From: Sipunculus nudus
Lineage: Eukaryota > Annelida > Sipuncula > Golfingiida > Sipunculidae
Assembly: GCA_026874595.1 (NCBI GenBank)
Contig: CM049314.1
Location: 66,387,300 to 66,451,299, forward strand
Length of the DNA: 64,000 nucleotides
Direction of reading: 5' to 3'
Every line of letters starts with the position of its first letter. Positions within the stretch are counted from its first letter, which is position 1. Shown here piece after piece: positions 59,450 to 64,000 of the stretch. The notes beneath the pieces were generated by a model. The model was not told the origin of the DNA and did no database searches. It saw only the letters and a list, made by a program, of their open reading frames with translations. A program made the translations under genes and the position numbers.

Positions 59450-60400
59450 GATCACCCCGCCGTAAAAGTAAAAAAGCCCCACGCTTGAAAATTCGCGCGG
59501 GCTGCTTGAATTTTATGGATTGTGAAGATGTGGGACCAGGCCTGGCAAGGATGTTTTATCCTGTGTGTTATATCTTTTGACCAATGGAACCATAATGTGA
59601 ACTGCCTTTGTCAAATAACTCCTCTGCAGCCCCAGGAGTTGTATTTCGATTTCATGTTTCAGGACTGAAGACGCCTTTAAGCTAAGTATACCGTCATATT
59701 AAATGTAGATTATAGGTGTTTCACTTGGACAGTATTAATGTAACCATTTATATCTTTTACATATTATAAATAATGATTTTGTTATTATAGATATAATTGA
59801 GTACGTTGTCTTTCTTGAGTTCATGTTGCGTGCCGAACATGGATGAAATTTTAGTCACATGTAACAGTTATAATTCTTAATGGCCATATTAGACTGTCAC
59901 TTTCATTTGTAGTTTTCTTGGAAACTGTTGAAAAAAATAAACTTTAGGAAATTATCTGAAAAAAAATCAAATGGACACAGAGTATAATTACGATGGCTGA
60001 TATAGGACACAGAAAAAAATATTTATCTCGAGATCTCGAGATAAAATCTCGGGATCTCGACATAAATCTCGCCAAAAAAATTTTTGGAAGCAAAACAAAT
60101 TTATATCTCGCAAAAAACAATTTAGGAATTAAAAAAAATATGTCTTGCAAAAAAATTTAGGAAGCAAAAAAAAATATATCTCGAGATTTCATCATGATTT
60201 TCCTTCGGCAAAATACTCTGCTTTGATCGTAAAGTCACTATTCATCTGCCTTATTTAAGAATTTATGTGATACCGGCTAACTCTGCATATACATATTAAA
60301 GAAGGCAAGGTAATCCTTGCTGGGAAAGGGTCTTATAACGCCAGTCTGACGTATAAACATTTTATCTAGAGGCTACTTGTACACAAGGTACTTGAGCAAG
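59450..60400. other. No gene recognised; TCTCGAGAT block
   Basis: Between about 60020 and 60190 the palindrome TCTCGAGATCTCGAGATA and shorter ATCTCG words repeat among A-runs. The rest is AT-rich without signal. Confidence 0.6.
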
Positions 60401-60414
60401 GGTTAACATACAGA

Positions 60415-63400
60415 CTAGATGACCTGAGGTCACGCGCTTGCCGGAAATGATGTTAAGTTAGTCAGATGAACGAGCAGTGTCAAAGTTAAAGAAAATAATC
60501 CATAGTTTGTGAAGAAAGAACCAAAATTAACAAAGTTCTAAAGAAAATAAGATTTTGATATATTTTTTATCACCTTGACCTTGACCTTTGACTTATTTGA
60601 ATAATAAACTAGGACTTCCAGATATCATCACGATATATGACAAGTGTAATTTACAAAACGATTCCTGCAAAACTGTGGCCAGTAGAATGCTACATGTGAG
60701 ACGCAAGAACCAGGAAGCAGGCGAAATTGAGGACAACTGACAAACAGACAAACATACTGACAAACTGACCCAAGATTGAGAACAGATGACTTAAACATAT
60801 TATGAAGAAACCTCAGAGGAAGACAATAAGCTATAGTTTTTTGTAAATGAGGTTAATAGTTTTGGAGATATGGGCAAAAAATGATATGTTGTGCAAGTTT
60901 GAGTGCACCGCCCCCTAGCGGCCAATTCTGGAAAATGAAATATCGGTTTCTAGATATTAGTGTAGGACATAAGATGTAATAGTTTTAAAAAGATTCTTTC
61001 AAAACCTTGGCCTGTAGAATGCTATATGTGAGACGCAAGAACCGGTAAGCAAGCGGATTTGAGGACAACTGAGAAACAGACGGATACACAGACAAAGTGA
61101 CACAAGATTGCGACCAGATGACTTATCTAGTTCATGAAGAAGTCTTTGGGGAAAAAAATAAACTATAGTTTTTGTAATTGAGGCTTATAATTTTGGAGAT
61201 ATTGCCAAAACATGATATGTTGGAGAGGATTGCACCTAGCGCCCCCTAGCGGCCGAATTAAAAAAATGAAAAATTGATTTCGAGATAATAGTGTAGGACT
61301 TACGATATGTCAGTTTCAAAAAGATTCCTGCAAAACTGTGGCCTCCAGGGCAAGATTACTGAAATCTCGAAATATCTCGTTTGACGAGATATCATACGAG
61401 ATATTGCGAGACTCTTAATAGAATCTTGTAGTACTTGGTGAATGCTACCTGAAGCAAAAAACTAGACCTCTGTAGCTTTAAAACTGACAAATTTAGAAAA
61501 ATATCAGCACTTTTCCCCAAAGATGCGTTACCATGGTTACCGCAAATTGAGTCAGCTACACACCAGAATACAGGCCTTGGAATGACGATTAAAATGAGCT
61601 ACTGTTGAAGTAGATACGACCAATATTAACACAGATATGAACAAAAAACCGTTTTGTATACTTTTGATGACCTTGACCTTGACATTTAACCTATAATGCC
61701 CAAAAACAATAGGCCTCCAGGACTTTTGCTTGTCTACCAGCTGTATAAGTTTGAAAGCAATTGCTGGAAAATTGTGGCCTGTAGAGAGTACACAGACAGA
61801 CAGACAGACAGACAAACAAACTAGATGACCTGAGGTCACGCGCTTGCGGAAATGATGTAAAGTTAGTCAGATGAACGAGCAGTGTCAAAGAGAAAGAAAA
61901 TAATCCATAGTTTGTGAAGAAAGAACCAATATTAATAAAGTTCTAAAGAAAATAAGATTTTGATATATTTTGATCACCTTGACCTTGATCTTTAACTTAT
62001 TTGAATAATAAACATAGGGCTTCCAGATATCATCACGATATATGACAAGTGTAATTTACAAAACGATTCCTGCAAAACTGTGGCCAGTAGAATGCTACAT
62101 GTGAGACGCAAGAACCAGGAAGCAGGCGAAATTGAGGACAACTGACAAACAGACAAACATACTGACCCAAGAATGAGAACAGATGACTTAATCATGTTAT
62201 GAAGAAACCTAAGAGGAAGATAATAAGCTATAATTTATGTAAATGAGGTTAATAGTTTTGGAGATATGGCCAAAAAATGATATGTTGTGCAAGTTTGAGT
62301 GCACCGCCCCCTGGCGGCCAATTCTGGAAAATGAAAAATCGGTTTCGAGATATTAGTGTAAGACATAAGATGTAATAGTTTTAAAAGGATTCTTTCAAAA
62401 CTGTGGCCTGTAGAATGCTATATGTGAGACGCAAGAACCGGCAAGCAAGCGAATTTGAGGACAACTGAGAAACAGACGGACACACAGACAAAGTGACTCA
62501 AGATTGAGACCAAATGAATACACCAGGTTTTTGGAAAGACCCAGAGGAAGAAAATAAGCTATAGTTTATGTAAATGATGTTTATAGTTTTGGAGATATGG
62601 CCAAAAAATGATATGTTGTGCAAGTTTGAGTGCACCGCCCCCTAGCGGCCAATTCTGGAAAATGAAAAATCGGTTTCGAGATATTAGTGTGAGACATAAG
62701 ATGTAATAGTTTTAAAAAGATTCTTTCAAAACTGTGTCCTGTAGAATGCTATATGTGAGACGCAAGAACCGGCAAGCAAGCGGATTTGAGGACAACTAAG
62801 AAACAGACGGACACACAGACAAAGTGACACAAGATTGAGACCAGATGACTAAACGAGTTCATGAAGAAGACTTAGATGAAAAAAATAAACTATAGTTTTT
62901 GTAGTTGAGGCTTATAATTTTGGAGATATTGCCAAAACATGATATGTTGGAGAGGTTTGCACCCAGCGCCCCCTAGCGGCCGAATTAAAAAAATGAAAAA
63001 TTGATTTCGAGATAATAGTGTAGGACTTAAGATATGCCAGTTTCAAAAAGATTCCTGCAAAACTGTGGCCTCCAGGGCAAGATTACTGAAATCTCGAAAT
63101 ATCTCGTTTGACGAGATATTATACGAGATATTGCGAGACTCTTAATAGAATCTTGTAGTACTAGGTGAATGCTACCTGAAGCAAAAAACTAGACCTCTGT
63201 AGCTTTAAAACTGACAAATTTAGAAAAATATCAGCACTTTTCCCCAAAAATGCGTTACCATGGTTACCGCAAATTGAGTCAGCTACACACCAGAAAACAG
63301 GCCTTGGAATGACGATTAAAATGAGCTACTGTTGAAGTAGATACGACCAATATTAACACAGATATGAACAAAAAACCGTTTTGTATACTTTTGATGACCT

Positions 63401-64000
63401 TGACCTTGACATTTGACCTATAATGCCCAAAAACAATAGGCCTCCAGGACTTTTGCTTGTCTACCAGCTGTATAAGTTTGAAAGCAATTGCTGCAAAATT
63501 GTGGTCTGTAGAGAGTACACAGACAGACAGACAGACAAACAGACAAACAGACATCCGCGACTGACCAACCTGCTTGCAGAAATCGAAGATTTCCGGCAAG
63601 CAACAAACAGACAAACAGACATACGCGACTGACCAACCTGCTTGCAGAAATCGAAGATTTCCGGCAAGCAACTAGATGATCTGAGGTCACGCGCTTGCCG
63701 GAAATGATGTAAAGTTAGTCAGATGAACGAGCAGTGTCAAAGTGAAAGAAAATAATACATAGTTTGTGAAGAAAGGACCAATATTAACAAAGTTCTAAAG
63801 ATAATAAGATTTTGATATATTTTGGTCACCTTGACCTTGACCTTTGACTTATTTGAATAATAAACATAGGACTTTCAGATATCATCACTATATATGGCAA
63901 GTGTAATTTACAAAACGATTCCTGCAAAACTGGCCAGTAGAATGCTACATGTGAGACGCAAGAACCAGGAAGCAGGCGAAATTGAGGACAACTGAGAAAC
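60415..64000 (+). repeat. Nested tandem satellite array (331-bp monomers in 1.4-1.85 kb units)
   Basis: A large unit starting CTAGATGACCTGAGGTCACG begins at 60415, 61821 and (as CTAGATGATCTGAGG) 63672, and runs off the window. Inside, a 331-bp monomer repeats. Its GC-rich box begins at 60908 and 61239 in unit 1, and at 62304, 62635 and 62966 in unit 2. Unit 2 is longer by one monomer and by a 68-bp duplication at 63551-63670. Each large unit also has runs of TGACCTTGACC, a hairpin ATATCTCG-TTTGA-CGAGATAT, and ends in a GACA run. ORFs rich in SVCLSVC come from that run. Confidence 0.95.
63524..63670 (+). repeat. (GACA)n run and 68-bp tandem duplication
   Basis: After GACAGACA repeats, a 68-bp unit including GCTTGCAGAAATCGAAGATT occurs twice (starting 63551 and 63619). 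AGAAATCGAAGATTT can fold as a small hairpin. Confidence 0.9.

Noticed and set aside
61552-63690. Minus-strand ORFs rich in SVCLSVC
   Set aside because: Products of the GACA simple repeat inside the satellite array.

Overview
The window is nuclear DNA of an animal. It is AT-rich, has long introns with GT/AG borders, and is full of short dispersed repeats. Simple AT tracts, GACA/GACG runs and repeats carrying TGACCTTGACC are frequent in marine molluscs, so a mollusc (perhaps a bivalve) is my best guess. That is inference, not proof.

Left half (about 4.2-28.7 kb, minus strand): a complete ciliary gene, IFT81, which I could rebuild exon by exon. It has 14 coding exons and 688 codons, every splice phase agrees, and no stop interrupts it. 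Its introns hold a tRNA-Thr(AGT) gene, a 447-bp foldback element whose flanking repeat ends 18 bp from the exon 12 splice donor, copies of two small dispersed element families, and a full-length 7,620-bp Ty3/gypsy-type LTR retrotransposon. The LTRs of the retrotransposon differ at about 5 of 1,130 positions, the GTGGG target duplication is intact, and its 1,477-residue polyprotein is uninterrupted. The polyprotein order is Gag-protease-integrase-RT-RNase H. This is the inverted (Ty1/copia-like) order known from Gmr1-type gypsy elements. The element lies in sense orientation within intron 11.

Middle (28.7-35 kb): a SINE-like tRNA relic, then two overlapping plus-strand ORFs that together encode a Merlin/IS1595 (ISXO2-like) DDE transposase split by a frameshift. 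A G/C-hairpin minisatellite of about 80 bp follows, and then a block of degenerate ACATGGGCCCC repeats.

Right half (35-64 kb): mostly repeats, with a dense cluster of (AT)n tracts at 38-47 kb. I see two sets of minus-strand coding exons. One is the 3' end of an unrecognised gene (35.5-39.3 kb). The other is the 3' end of a single-pass membrane protein (55.1-59.1 kb) whose cytoplasmic tail ends in an ITAM-like YxxL-x10-YxxI motif; its ectodomain exons would lie beyond 64 kb. From 60.4 kb to the window end is a nested tandem array. Its 331-bp monomers each carry a CTCF-like GC-rich motif, and the larger units carry nuclear-receptor-like half-sites.
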